Below are positions 26,860 to 36,195 of a stretch of DNA of 64,000 nucleotides, piece by piece. The stretch is from Chloroflexota bacterium. Lineage in GTDB: Bacteria > Chloroflexota > Anaerolineae > UBA7937 > B3-Chlor. Position 1 is the first letter of the stretch. Every line of letters starts with the position of its first letter. The notes beneath the pieces are model-generated. The model did no database searches, was not told the origin of the DNA, and worked only from the letters and a program-made list of their open reading frames with translations. The translations under genes and the position numbers were made by a program. The stretch lies in contig JAUVXJ010000001.1 in assembly GCA_030603665.1 (NCBI GenBank), positions 1 through 64,000 on the forward strand. The letters run 5' to 3'.

Positions 26860-27567
26860 CTATGACTTGATTGCCCTCCACGGTTCTACCACGATTCCGC
26901 CGTCTTGGACCCTGGCTATCTCCGGAACGCCTGGTTCCCTCGCTTCTTCCTCGGGCGATCTGGCGATGTGGCTACCTATGCGCAGCTGAGTGGGAGCGAG
27001 CACCAATGCGCAGACCGTAGCGCCGTCGTCCCCAATTGCGCCGGCGTGCACTGTACCTCTCAGCTTCCCCCAGATCACGATGTCACCCCCCGCCAGGACT
27101 TGACCTCCGGGGTTGAGATCGCCCAGGACGGTGACGTGACCCAGGCATTCTACAGTTTGACCCGAATGGATGGTCCGTTTCAAGAACAGGCCTTCTTCGG
27201 GTTCGAGCCCTGTCTGATGCTGTGTCTCGTGTGTTTGCTCGTGCTTGCACTCCGTTGCGGTCGCGATTCCCATGCTAGCCGCCACCGCCGCAGTCCTTGC
27301 GTTGTTCGTCCTCACTGCACACATCTCTATCCTGTGAACGGAAAGCAGCTCTTGCACATGTTCCAGATCTTCGAGGTCCAGTTCTCTGGACCCCAGGTTG
27401 AGAATGGCCCGTGCTCCATCGAAGAACGGGGCCTTCTGTCGAAGAAGGTCTGCGACTTCGTTTGTCACGGTGGACCACTCCCCCGTCCCGATACCGACGA
27501 CGAGCCCTTCCTCGGTGCCCTTGATGGATATGCTGCCCGTGACTCCAGATCGTCTCTTAGCTACCAT
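26860..27567 (-). CDS. minC: Septum-site determining protein MinC
   Basis: Inhibitor of FtsZ ring assembly, 235 residues. The N-terminal domain (1-115) starts [17 protein letters not shown]; the C-terminal beta-helix (about 125-215) has the strong MinC signature [40 protein letters not shown] and [20 protein letters not shown]. MinC normally needs MinD for membrane recruitment, yet the adjacent minD is truncated. Located 21 nt after mrdA. Confidence 0.92.
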   Translation of the reverse strand: MVAKRRSGVTGSISIKGTEEGLVVGIGTGEWSTVTNEVADLLRQKAPFFDGARAILNLGSRELDLEDLEHVQELLSVHRIEMCAVRTNNARTAAVAASMGIATATECKHEQTHETQHQTGLEPEEGLFLKRTIHSGQTVECLGHVTVLGDLNPGGQVLAGGDIVIWGKLRGTVHAGAIGDDGATVCALVLAPTQLRIGSHIARSPEEEAREPGVPEIARVQDGGIVVEPWRAIKS

Positions 27568-27588
27568 CGGTCGTTGGGCCGGATTGCT

Positions 27589-29532
27589 CTAGTCAGGTTC
27601 TGGCAGATTGAAGTAGTGTGCCAAGATCTCTGTAGCGATGGGAACCGCCACAAGGCCACCCTCTCCCCCACCTTCTACGAAGACCACCAGGGCGATCTCG
27701 GGATCATCGAACGGCGCGAAAGCGGTGAACCAGGCGTGAATTGGGAGATTGCCTTCCCAGTCGCGCTCTCCCGGGTATTCGGCAGTGCCGGTCTTGCCGG
27801 CGACGCTCACACCACCTAGGTTAGCCGCCCGGGCGGTACCGTGGGTCACCGCGGCCCTCAGGCCCGCCCTCACAAGCTCTATGGTCTTAGGTGAGACGGG
27901 CAGCGTGCGAATAAGGTGCGGAGTGAAAGGCCTGATCACGTTGCCTTCTGCATCTTTGATCTCTCGCACTACGGTCGGCTGGTACAGCTTGCCACCGTTT
28001 GCTATGGCCGCTGTTGCGTTCAGGATCTGCAACGGCGTGGTCAAGATGAAGCCCTGACCCATGGCCGCGTTGTACGTGTCCCCTGTGACCCAGGTCTCGC
28101 CGTAGGTCAACCGTTTCCACGTCTCGTCTGGCATGAGCCCTGTAGCCTCTCCCGGCAGGTCAATCCCTGTCGGCTCACCCAGTCCGAAGTACGAGCCATA
28201 GTTGTGCAGCGCTTCCTGTCCCAGTCCCTCAAACTCCCCGTAGCCCCCGGCGAGCACACCGAAATAGATATCACACGACTGAGCTATCGCCTCCACTAAG
28301 CTGATGGACCTGTGGCCTTCCTTGAGCCAGCAGTTGAAGGGTTGTGCAAGGTCGGGATTGTCTGGTGCAAAGCGGTGGGGTATCCAGATCGTTCCAGGAC
28401 AGAAGAGCAGAGAATCCCTGGTGACCGTCCCTTGCTCCAGTCCTGCGGAGGCCGTGACCACCTTGAACGTCGAGCCTGGAGGATATTGACCACTTATGGC
28501 GTGATTCACCAAGGGATGGGGTGGGTCTTCGCTTAGCTGCGTGTAGTCCTCTATGGAGATACCGCCGATGAAGAGGTTGGTGTCGTAGCTTGGAAGCGAC
28601 ACCAACGCCAGGATCTCTCCTGTACGCGGGTCCATGGCTACGACCACTCCAGAATCCGAGTGCGCCCCTCTGAGGCCTCTCTCCAAAGCTTCCGCCACCG
28701 CTGCCTGCAGAGCAGCGTCTATGGAGAGGACCAGGTTCTGCCCCGGCTCTGGCTCGACGCGAGGGCCAATGGTCCGCATCTCACGCCCTGTAACGTCCAC
28801 CTCCACGTGCCGCTGTCCTTTGCGGCCTCGCAGCTCGTCTTCGTAGCTCAATTCCACTCCGGTTAAACCCACCACATCATTGGGGTCGTAGTCGGCATCA
28901 CCGAGATCTGTGTAACTATCCACGTTTTGTTCGGGGATGTGTCCGACATAGCCTATGACGTGAGCGAAAAGCGTCCCCGAGATGTATTGCCTCAGTGGTT
29001 CGATCTCAACGATTACGCCAGGGAGGTCGAGACGCTCCTCTTCGATGATGAAGGCGAGGTCCCTCGGCACGTCCGATTTCACCCGCACCGGGATAAACGG
29101 AGTTGCTCTACCAGCCTCTACATCCTCTTTCAGCTGCGGCTCGGGTTCATACTCCTCATCCTCGGTTAGATACCGCCGATCTCTGTCCTCGGTCTCGCCT
29201 GCAGCATAGTCGTACATGCTGATGGGGACATCTAGTAGGAGGGAGAGCTGCCGGAAGACGTAGTCCTGATCTTCCTCTGGCAGATCGGCCGGGATGATGG
29301 AGACGGTGAAACTGGGGACGTTTCCCGCTAGAAGACGTCCGGCTCGATCATAGATCACGCCTCTGGGGGCGTCAAGGGATTGAAGTCGGAAGCGGTTCCG
29401 CTGTGCTCTCTGGAGATACTCGTCACCTTGCACTACCTGTAATTGCCAGGCTTGGAAGGCCAGCAACGCAAAGGCAACAACAACGGATGCTCTGAAGATG
29501 ATGACCTTGATGTTGGGCTGTCCAACGTCCAT
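27589..29532 (-). CDS. mrdA: Penicillin-binding protein 2
   Basis: Class B PBP, the transpeptidase of the elongasome, 647 residues. One N-terminal membrane helix (residues 12-30), a PBP dimerisation domain starting at LQSLDAPRGVIYDRAGRLLA, then the transpeptidase domain with SxxK in PPGSTFKV, SxN-equivalent SCDIYFG and KTGT in SVAGKTGTAE. A ~45-residue acidic insert (DRDRRYLTEDEEYEPEPQ region) within the dimerisation part is unusual. The start ATG at 29532 sits about 4 nt after the predicted transcription start with no Shine-Dalgarno. Confidence 0.94.
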   Translation of the reverse strand: MDVGQPNIKVIIFRASVVVAFALLAFQAWQLQVVQGDEYLQRAQRNRFRLQSLDAPRGVIYDRAGRLLAGNVPSFTVSIIPADLPEEDQDYVFRQLSLLLDVPISMYDYAAGETEDRDRRYLTEDEEYEPEPQLKEDVEAGRATPFIPVRVKSDVPRDLAFIIEEERLDLPGVIVEIEPLRQYISGTLFAHVIGYVGHIPEQNVDSYTDLGDADYDPNDVVGLTGVELSYEDELRGRKGQRHVEVDVTGREMRTIGPRVEPEPGQNLVLSIDAALQAAVAEALERGLRGAHSDSGVVVAMDPRTGEILALVSLPSYDTNLFIGGISIEDYTQLSEDPPHPLVNHAISGQYPPGSTFKVVTASAGLEQGTVTRDSLLFCPGTIWIPHRFAPDNPDLAQPFNCWLKEGHRSISLVEAIAQSCDIYFGVLAGGYGEFEGLGQEALHNYGSYFGLGEPTGIDLPGEATGLMPDETWKRLTYGETWVTGDTYNAAMGQGFILTTPLQILNATAAIANGGKLYQPTVVREIKDAEGNVIRPFTPHLIRTLPVSPKTIELVRAGLRAAVTHGTARAANLGGVSVAGKTGTAEYPGERDWEGNLPIHAWFTAFAPFDDPEIALVVFVEGGGEGGLVAVPIATEILAHYFNLPEPD

Positions 29533-29542
29533 GCTGACTACG

Positions 29543-29571
29543 ATTATACGGGAGAGGCTGGCCCGTTACAA
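29543..29571 (-). promoter_or_regulatory. Promoter of mrdA (apparently leaderless)
   Basis: Minus strand TTGTAA (29571-29566), 17 bases, perfect TATAAT (29548-29543). The predicted start at about 29536 is only 3-4 nt before the mrdA ATG. Confidence 0.72.
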
Positions 29572-29660
29572 GAGGGGGCATCCCAGCGGCCCAAGTTGTA
29601 GTCCGTCGCCCAACATTGACCACAAACTGTGATTCAGGAGGCTAGGTGTTTACATAAGTA

Positions 29661-32600
29661 TCAGGGCACGATTTCCACGAGGTCGTCGATGACCAGCCGG
29701 TTGTCAATGGCGGTGCCCGACGCGTCTAGGAGCTGCAGGCGCTCCATGGTGCGCAGGAGATAAAAGCCCACTTCGATGCGGTACAGGCCGAGAGGTGCTT
29801 GCTGCTGAGTCCAGACGGTGTGGGGGTCGAGCACAACTTCTGCCTCTCTCCACCTACTGGTAGGGTGGGTGCCATATGCCGGTTGCGTATCTTCCTGCCC
29901 CCAGATCTGGTCGTTGTCGTCGAGGAGATGCACAAAGACGGTGTAGTCCTCGTCCATGGGTGCCAGTGCCTGCCACCTCAAAGTCAACCGTAGAGCATCC
30001 CCCTTCCTGACCTGGACGTTGTGGATCTCGTAGTCCAGGAGCAGGATCTTGTTGTCGAAATTGGCGGGAAGATAGTCAGCGCTAGTCGAGATGGTCGGCG
30101 ATTCAGAAAGCGCGGGGCTAGCGAGCAGCGCCTCTTGCTGGCGCCTTCCCAGCCAGCCATCGACCACTTCCAGGTATTGGCCGCTCCCAGGGTCTCGGAG
30201 GCTGATGCGCAGGTGCAGGGGACCACTGGCTGTCTCAGGAATCGTCACCTGGTGGGTGTCAGCCAGGAGTTCACCCGTTGACCAGTCTGAGGTTGGATGC
30301 TCCCCGAAGAGGGGCTGCTCCACTGCTTGCCATAAGGCTTCGTTACCAGGCGTAGTCAGTCGTAGCACGATATCATAGTCGGGACCCACTCGGCCGAGAG
30401 GCTGCCAGTACAGGGTGAGTGGCAAATCGAGCCCCGGAGCCACCGTTGAGGGAAAGTCGTAGCCCAGGAGCATTATCTGGTCTTCGAAGCTCGCTCGCAT
30501 GGGGTGGTTGATCGAGGGGCGCCAGGCCGCCGGGGAGGAGACGGAGACGCTGGCCAAGGTGATGTAGCCTCCGGCTGAATCGCTTTGCGCAATGCCTTTC
30601 TCCGTGAAGGGAGCGAATAGCCCCACCTGTAGGCGATAGATGCCGGGCGGTACCTGGCCGGCCAGATCCATTTGATGGAAGTCCGGCACGAGCTCTCCAG
30701 GGCGCCAGGCAGCCGTGGGGTACAGGCCGTTGACCGGCGGTCTGCCATTAGTCTGCAGCCAGATGTGACCCTTCGACCCCAATAGGCGCAGTCGAACGTC
30801 GAAGTTCTCCTTCAGCCCGCGTTGCGCGTGCCAGTACAGGGTCACCCGAATTGTGTCGGTCCGCTGCACGTCCCCGCCGTCCAGGCGGTAACCTACCAAT
30901 CTTATGCTGTCTCCAAAGCTGGCGTTCATCTGCCGCAGATCGGCCGGGGGCCCTGTCAGGGGATCGGCGCTGACCTCTGCCAGAGGTCCTAGAGAGCGGA
31001 GATGATAGGTAGCCTCCAATGCCGGTAGGAACCGAGCCAGGAACACAGGTCTCTTCTCGCTGAGCCGTCTCTCCACCTCAACGCGATTACTGTTCTCGTC
31101 GGGGAAAACCCCGGTCTCGGTGTCGGGTCGGATGCCTTCCACTCTCTGAAGGTAGTGGAGCGGGGCCATCTTCTCGCTGTCGGCGAGTATTACCGAGCCT
31201 ACGGGCAGATCCTGTTGGAGAACGTACCTTCCCCACTCGTCTGACGCGTACGCGTCGCTCCGATCCACTCTTGGTAGGTTTGTCCAGATCAGACTGAGGG
31301 GTAGGACAGCCACTACCGTGAGCGTGGCCGAGGCTGCAAGTTGCCGTCGCAGCGGTGGAGGTGCCTGATCCGCACGGCCCAGCAGCCTCTCCATTGCTCG
31401 CCGGAGCGCTGAGATGCCTATCCCTAGAGCCATGGCGATGACCAAGTAGCAGGGGATGAGAAAGAGGGCAACATCAGGGACGTGGTAACTCAATCCGAAG
31501 ACCGCATAGGCAGCAAACGCCAACAGCAGGAAAAGACCCTCTTTCCACGCTGGGTAGTTTAGGGGCGAGGCTCGTCTGCTCAAGAGGCAGATGATGCCCA
31601 CCACGGCCAGCAGCAGCGCTGGCGCAGGGTACTGCTCCAGAACCGTGCGGAGGTAGACCGTCATGCGGCCCGCGTCGCGCAGCACAGCATCCCATTGCAG
31701 AGCCGCGGCGAACTGCGTGCCGAGGACCAGGTCGGTGAACTGCTGCCAGTTCATGGGCTGGCCGTGCAGCTGCCACCAGCGCACGGGGATGTACAAGTGG
31801 ATGCCCACGAGCGGCACTACAAACGCGATAGATAGCAAGACCGTGCGGCGAACTGTCAGCAGCCGCCAGCCCCGGTTCAGCACAAAGTAGGCTATGACTG
31901 CTGGCGCCAGAAGCAGCATGGTGCGATGGTGCGTGAGGCTAAGTCCATACGCCACAGCGGCGATGATGATCAGGGCCTCGTTTCGACGGAATGTATCCAG
32001 CGTCGCAGTCCAGCGGTCGGCGAGCGCCCCCCGCAGGTCAGTCGAGGAGCTTGGAGCTGCGCGAAAGCTGAGCAGCAGGTAGCAGATTGAAGAGACAAAG
32101 AGAGCGTTAAGGGCGTACACCTCTGCTTCGACTGCTTGAGACCAGAATGAGAGACTGAATGCGAACGTGAGGGAAGCAAGCGCACTGGCGATCCTATCCT
32201 CCGTAAGCCTGGTGATCGTTGCGTACAATACGGCTATCGTGGCAGCCGCGAATAGCGCCGAAGATAGGTTGACCCGATAAGCGACGCTGCCCAATGGAAT
32301 GAGCGTGAATAGCTTGCCTATGAGAACGTATAGCGGGTAGCCGGTCGGATGCGCGATGCCCAACTCGTATGAGATGACCTGGAACTCGAAGGTGTCGTGC
32401 GCGCCCACAGTGGGTGCCAGTGTTCGCAGGTACACCGCGAGCGGCAGAGTGATGACTGCGAGGAGGGCGGCCCGGTGGACCCACCGCCTCGGTGCAAACC
32501 GCTGTACGTTGAGGGCAGCCACTAGTGCAAGTGAACCAGCCAGCAAGACTGTGGCTTGCACAGTGTCCACGCGCCGTTGCAGGAGATAGAAACCCGGGAG

Positions 32601-32858
32601 AAAGAAGGGCAGAAAGGAAACGGCATCAGCGACGGCTAGTCCTTCGTCGGAGCGCCATCTGCTCAACGAAAGGCTGAACAGAGCCAGTAGGACTGCTCCC
32701 AAGCAGGCCACGACTGTTGTTGGCGCCCAGTGATAGAAGAGGGTTGTGCGGTGGTAGAGGTTCTCGGCAAGCCACCGAGCGATGGCTGCCCCGAGGACCA
32801 ATCCAGCAGGTACCACGAGGACGAAGGGTCCGGCCGCGTTCCAGAATCTGCGCCGCAT
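29661..32858 (-). CDS. Giant DUF2723 membrane protein with three beta-sandwich repeats
   Basis: 1065 residues. The first ~570 residues carry about 13-14 hydrophobic segments. The DUF2723 signature (protein O-mannosyltransferase-like GT-C fold) is at about 155-200: TVGAHDTFEFQVISYELGIA and HPTGYPLYVLIGKLF, with the family acidic residue in the first loop. The C-terminal third holds three copies of the ~115-residue beta-sandwich module: LxLYWxxxxxxxxDYxVxxxL...PTxxWxxGExxxD...GxYxLxVGL. They begin near residues 690, 815 and 955. Role inferred: transfer of lipid-linked sugars in the envelope, with the modules facing outside. Its ATG follows the stop of the previous gene with no gap. Confidence 0.78.
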   Translation of the reverse strand: MRRRFWNAAGPFVLVVPAGLVLGAAIARWLAENLYHRTTLFYHWAPTTVVACLGAVLLALFSLSLSRWRSDEGLAVADAVSFLPFFLPGFYLLQRRVDTVQATVLLAGSLALVAALNVQRFAPRRWVHRAALLAVITLPLAVYLRTLAPTVGAHDTFEFQVISYELGIAHPTGYPLYVLIGKLFTLIPLGSVAYRVNLSSALFAAATIAVLYATITRLTEDRIASALASLTFAFSLSFWSQAVEAEVYALNALFVSSICYLLLSFRAAPSSSTDLRGALADRWTATLDTFRRNEALIIIAAVAYGLSLTHHRTMLLLAPAVIAYFVLNRGWRLLTVRRTVLLSIAFVVPLVGIHLYIPVRWWQLHGQPMNWQQFTDLVLGTQFAAALQWDAVLRDAGRMTVYLRTVLEQYPAPALLLAVVGIICLLSRRASPLNYPAWKEGLFLLLAFAAYAVFGLSYHVPDVALFLIPCYLVIAMALGIGISALRRAMERLLGRADQAPPPLRRQLAASATLTVVAVLPLSLIWTNLPRVDRSDAYASDEWGRYVLQQDLPVGSVILADSEKMAPLHYLQRVEGIRPDTETGVFPDENSNRVEVERRLSEKRPVFLARFLPALEATYHLRSLGPLAEVSADPLTGPPADLRQMNASFGDSIRLVGYRLDGGDVQRTDTIRVTLYWHAQRGLKENFDVRLRLLGSKGHIWLQTNGRPPVNGLYPTAAWRPGELVPDFHQMDLAGQVPPGIYRLQVGLFAPFTEKGIAQSDSAGGYITLASVSVSSPAAWRPSINHPMRASFEDQIMLLGYDFPSTVAPGLDLPLTLYWQPLGRVGPDYDIVLRLTTPGNEALWQAVEQPLFGEHPTSDWSTGELLADTHQVTIPETASGPLHLRISLRDPGSGQYLEVVDGWLGRRQQEALLASPALSESPTISTSADYLPANFDNKILLLDYEIHNVQVRKGDALRLTLRWQALAPMDEDYTVFVHLLDDNDQIWGQEDTQPAYGTHPTSRWREAEVVLDPHTVWTQQQAPLGLYRIEVGFYLLRTMERLQLLDASGTAIDNRLVIDDLVEIVP

Positions 32859-35660
32859 CTAGCCCCCCGCCTCAACTGACAGGAGCTCTAGCCAACCATC
32901 TGCCGCAGGGGTCGCTGCCCCTGGTCTGACGGCTACCGTGTGTCCCTCTGCATCGACCAGAGCAATCTCGATCACGTAGTCATCCTGGGGAAAGTCTCTG
33001 GGGATCCACATGGCGTGGTTGTCTCTGACAATCTCCTCTGCTCGCCATTCTGTGGTTGGGTATCTCCCTGCTGACGGCTCGCTGGTGTGCGACAGCACCG
33101 TCTCGCCGTCGCTGTTGAGGATGCGAACGGCCACGCTGTAGCTGTTGGTGAGTTCGCTATCTGCCTTCCAGAACAGCGCCAAGCGATAGAAGTCACCTGA
33201 GAGGAGGCTCTCCCTCTCAGGCGTTGAACCGAGGAGAGTCATCCTATTGGCGAAGTGCACAGCGGCTGGGTGTTGGATGCCCAGTTCTTCGATGCTCGGA
33301 GGCCTCTCGGCCCTGGTGATGATGACCGGTTCGAGGAAGTACATGCCGATCTCATGCCCTTCCTCTTCCAGGATGGGCAGTCGCCCAAACGTGGCCTGGT
33401 CGTAGAGACCTACTCCGAGCAAGTACTCTCCTGGTGGTGTGCCTGGTGGGATGACGACATCGTGAGAGTCCTTGTTGTACTCGTCCGCGTTCCAGAGGCG
33501 TGTCGGATACCGCCCGGGGTTCAGGCTATCTCTTTGTGCGTAGATGTTCATCTGCTCGTCAACCAGGTGTACGAAAGCGCTGTAGTCTGTGTGTATCTGC
33601 TCGCCCGATTTCCAGTAGAGCGTTACCGTCATGGTGTCGCCTGGACGAGGATTGGGCAACGTGAGGTCGTAGCCCAGCAGCGTTACCAAATCACCGAAGT
33701 TCACGTGGAGCGAGGTCTGTGCTTCCGCTACAATGAGGCCATCGAAGCCTCGCTTGAAGCACGAGTCATACCTGTCCAAGACCCCTACCTTGATGACCAG
33801 CAGTGCGACACCCATCGTGGCCAGAGCAGCTGTCTGCCAGCGGTTGACGTGGCCTGTCTCGGCCCTGCCCACCAGAGATGAGATTCCACTCTGCACAGCG
33901 CAGCTGGCGCGCCGGGGGCGCACTCTCCGGACAAGGCTTATCGCGACGGGCACCACGAGCACCACCATGCTGAGAGCGCTGATGGCCTCGGATGCGGTTC
34001 GCACAGGCGTATCCTCAAAGAGCAACTGCACGACGTGGCTGCCTGAAGGGACCGCCACACCTGTGAGCCCGAGGCCGGGGGTGACGGAGACCGCCGTCTT
34101 CTGTCCATCCACGTACGCTCGCCAGCCCGGGAAGTACTGGATGTTGAAAGCTGCCACGAACACCTCAGGGGTGTCTAGGTCTATGGTCGCTGACGTTGGT
34201 GTGTATTGGGCGCCTGTGATCCGAGCACCCTCTGGAAGGCTTGTCCGGTCGAGCCTCTCAATGGTGGATGAAGAGAGATACATGGGCTCCAGGGGTGATG
34301 TTCGGGGAATCCAGTCTACCCAGACAGGGAGGTACTCGCCAAAAGAGGTTGTGCCTATAGTATGCGTTCTTCGTTCGAACTCCATCATGTCGGCGAAGGT
34401 GGGATTGAGCGGCAGACGGGCATAGTAGGGTGGGTAGAGGAGCGAGAACGACGAGACAATGATCATGCCTATCGAGATGAGAGTAACGGTGAAAGAAGGA
34501 GAAAAGTTCCCTTTCCTGTCGGGGAACAGACGCACGACTGCTCCACACAGGATAGCCATCAGCAAGCAACCCAGGCGCAGGAACCGGTGCGGAAAGATCA
34601 AGTACTTCAGCAGGGGGAGGCTCTCCCAGACATAAACCGACTGCGGCAGAACCATGAACAGCACGCCAGCCAGCCCACACAGCGATATGACCACCTGAGC
34701 GCGCGCTTCGGAGTCGCGAAGCTTCCACAGGCCAATCACGGACAGGAGCGACAGAGAGATGAGGACTGGGCCCAGGTTGTTGGGCACCACAGGGTTCATC
34801 AGTCCAGTATCTGCCGTCTCGGGAAGCGCGATCAGGTCGGCCAGTGAGATGAAATGGTTGTGGTAGTCGAGGTCGGGAGGAGTCACCATCCGGTCCAATT
34901 GGATGAACTGGCGCTCCCAGAGCGCAGGCAGCCAGAAGAAGGCGGCCAGCCCAGCGCCCACGAGCACTGTGGCGGCTGCCCGGAAGGCCACAGCTGCTCT
35001 TCGCTCTCCTCTGAGCAAGACGAGTACGGTGAGGTAGAACAGGAGGAAGGGAGTGAAGATGAGGTTCGCCGGGTTGTGTGTGAGGAGGCATCCGGCGTAC
35101 AGCAGCGCGCTCATGGCGAAGTAGGTCAGACCGCCGCCCTCTATGAGTCGCCGGTAGGACCACAAGATCAGGGGATAGAGCACCATCGCCCATGCTCCGG
35201 GCAGGTGACCGCGCAACAGCATGTCATAGAGGTGAAACGGCGCATACATGTAGGCCACGGCGGACAGGATCGCTGCCTTGGAGCCGAGAATGTCTCGCAC
35301 GAAAATGTACATGGCGATCCCTGAGCCCAGCAGAGCGACGGAGAAGGAGAGGAGGATGGTATGAACCAGGCTCAGCCCCATTATGTGAAAGATGTCGGTC
35401 ACGTAATAGGGCAGATGCGGTACGAAGTTGAAGATGGGATGACCGTAGCCGAAAACGAAGTCCGGAGCCCAGCGAGGCAACAGCATCCATTGCCGTGCAA
35501 GATGATCGATCTCAAGAAGCCGGAAGAGATGGAACACCCCATCGAAGCTGCGCGGCAGACTCGAAGTCCAAAGGGGAACCGTCGCCGGCAGGCCGAGGAG
35601 GCAGATGACGATGGGCTCCATGGCATACGCAACCGCTCTCTTGAGGAGCGTTCTGATCAC
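32859..35660 (-). CDS. Giant PTPS-related membrane protein with YfhO-like and beta-sandwich domains
   Basis: 933 residues. About 12 membrane spans over residues 15-410 with DGVFHLFRLLEIDHLARQW, FGYGHPIFNFVPHLPYY and YMYAPFHLYDMLLRGHLPGA, matching the three paralogues at 9476-14745. Then comes the YfhO-like piece FNIQYFPGWRAYVDG...FEDTPVR with another helix, one extra helix, and finally two copies of the beta-sandwich module (TVTLYWKSGEQIHTDYSAFVH and RLALFWKADSELTNSYSVAV). It thus combines what is split among the other paralogues. GTG start at 35660 with AGAGG upstream. It lies 13 nt after mreD, inside the mre-mrd cluster. Confidence 0.75.
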   Translation of the reverse strand: MIRTLLKRAVAYAMEPIVICLLGLPATVPLWTSSLPRSFDGVFHLFRLLEIDHLARQWMLLPRWAPDFVFGYGHPIFNFVPHLPYYVTDIFHIMGLSLVHTILLSFSVALLGSGIAMYIFVRDILGSKAAILSAVAYMYAPFHLYDMLLRGHLPGAWAMVLYPLILWSYRRLIEGGGLTYFAMSALLYAGCLLTHNPANLIFTPFLLFYLTVLVLLRGERRAAVAFRAAATVLVGAGLAAFFWLPALWERQFIQLDRMVTPPDLDYHNHFISLADLIALPETADTGLMNPVVPNNLGPVLISLSLLSVIGLWKLRDSEARAQVVISLCGLAGVLFMVLPQSVYVWESLPLLKYLIFPHRFLRLGCLLMAILCGAVVRLFPDRKGNFSPSFTVTLISIGMIIVSSFSLLYPPYYARLPLNPTFADMMEFERRTHTIGTTSFGEYLPVWVDWIPRTSPLEPMYLSSSTIERLDRTSLPEGARITGAQYTPTSATIDLDTPEVFVAAFNIQYFPGWRAYVDGQKTAVSVTPGLGLTGVAVPSGSHVVQLLFEDTPVRTASEAISALSMVVLVVPVAISLVRRVRPRRASCAVQSGISSLVGRAETGHVNRWQTAALATMGVALLVIKVGVLDRYDSCFKRGFDGLIVAEAQTSLHVNFGDLVTLLGYDLTLPNPRPGDTMTVTLYWKSGEQIHTDYSAFVHLVDEQMNIYAQRDSLNPGRYPTRLWNADEYNKDSHDVVIPPGTPPGEYLLGVGLYDQATFGRLPILEEEGHEIGMYFLEPVIITRAERPPSIEELGIQHPAAVHFANRMTLLGSTPERESLLSGDFYRLALFWKADSELTNSYSVAVRILNSDGETVLSHTSEPSAGRYPTTEWRAEEIVRDNHAMWIPRDFPQDDYVIEIALVDAEGHTVAVRPGAATPAADGWLELLSVEAGG

Positions 35661-35673
35661 CTGGTCTTGCCTC

Positions 35674-36175
35674 TCAGAGGTTCACTTCTTCAGGGAGAGT
35701 CCTTTCGTGAAGCCAGGTGAGTCCACGGTGGATGAGCGGCATCATCACAGCGCCCAAGATGGCTGTTGGCACAGCCACTCGGAGCAACAGACTCCCCCAG
35801 GCTAGAATGTACCCTGTGAATGAGAGCAGGACCATTAGGATGCAGTCATTGACCACGCTGCTCGCGAAGGCCAGGCCAGGCGGGAAAAGGGGGTTCGTCC
35901 GGTATATGGTCAGTTGGCCGAGGCTGGCGAGATACGCCGTGATGGTCAGAGTGAAGGCACAGGTTCCAAGAGGTAAGCCTGAGAGGAAATCAAGGCTCAG
36001 GCCGCCGAGGAACCCCCAGATGATTCCCTCCCGTGCTCCTCTCAGCAAGCTCCAGGAAACTACCACAAGCAACATGAGGTGGAGCCGGGCGCCGCCCAAC
36101 GAAAAGCTAAACAGCACAGAGGACTGGATTACGGCAACGGCGAGTAGGAGCGGAAGGACTATGTAGGTCTTGATG
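35674..36175 (-). CDS. mreD: Rod shape-determining protein MreD
   Basis: Polytopic partner of MreC in the elongasome. From GTG at 36117 the protein has 147 residues, but the in-frame stretch upstream encodes an obvious first helix (IKTYIVLPLLLAVAVIQSSV), so translation must begin earlier. The frame is closed by TGA just before it, and the only candidate is ATC at 36175, exactly 6 nt after a GAGGTGA site; a one-base shift would instead connect the ATG at 36182 and give MAIKTYIVLPLL. With the extension the length is 166 residues, normal for MreD, with five to six membrane spans. Confidence 0.8.
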
Positions 36176-36195
36176 GGCCATCACCTCTGCGGTGC

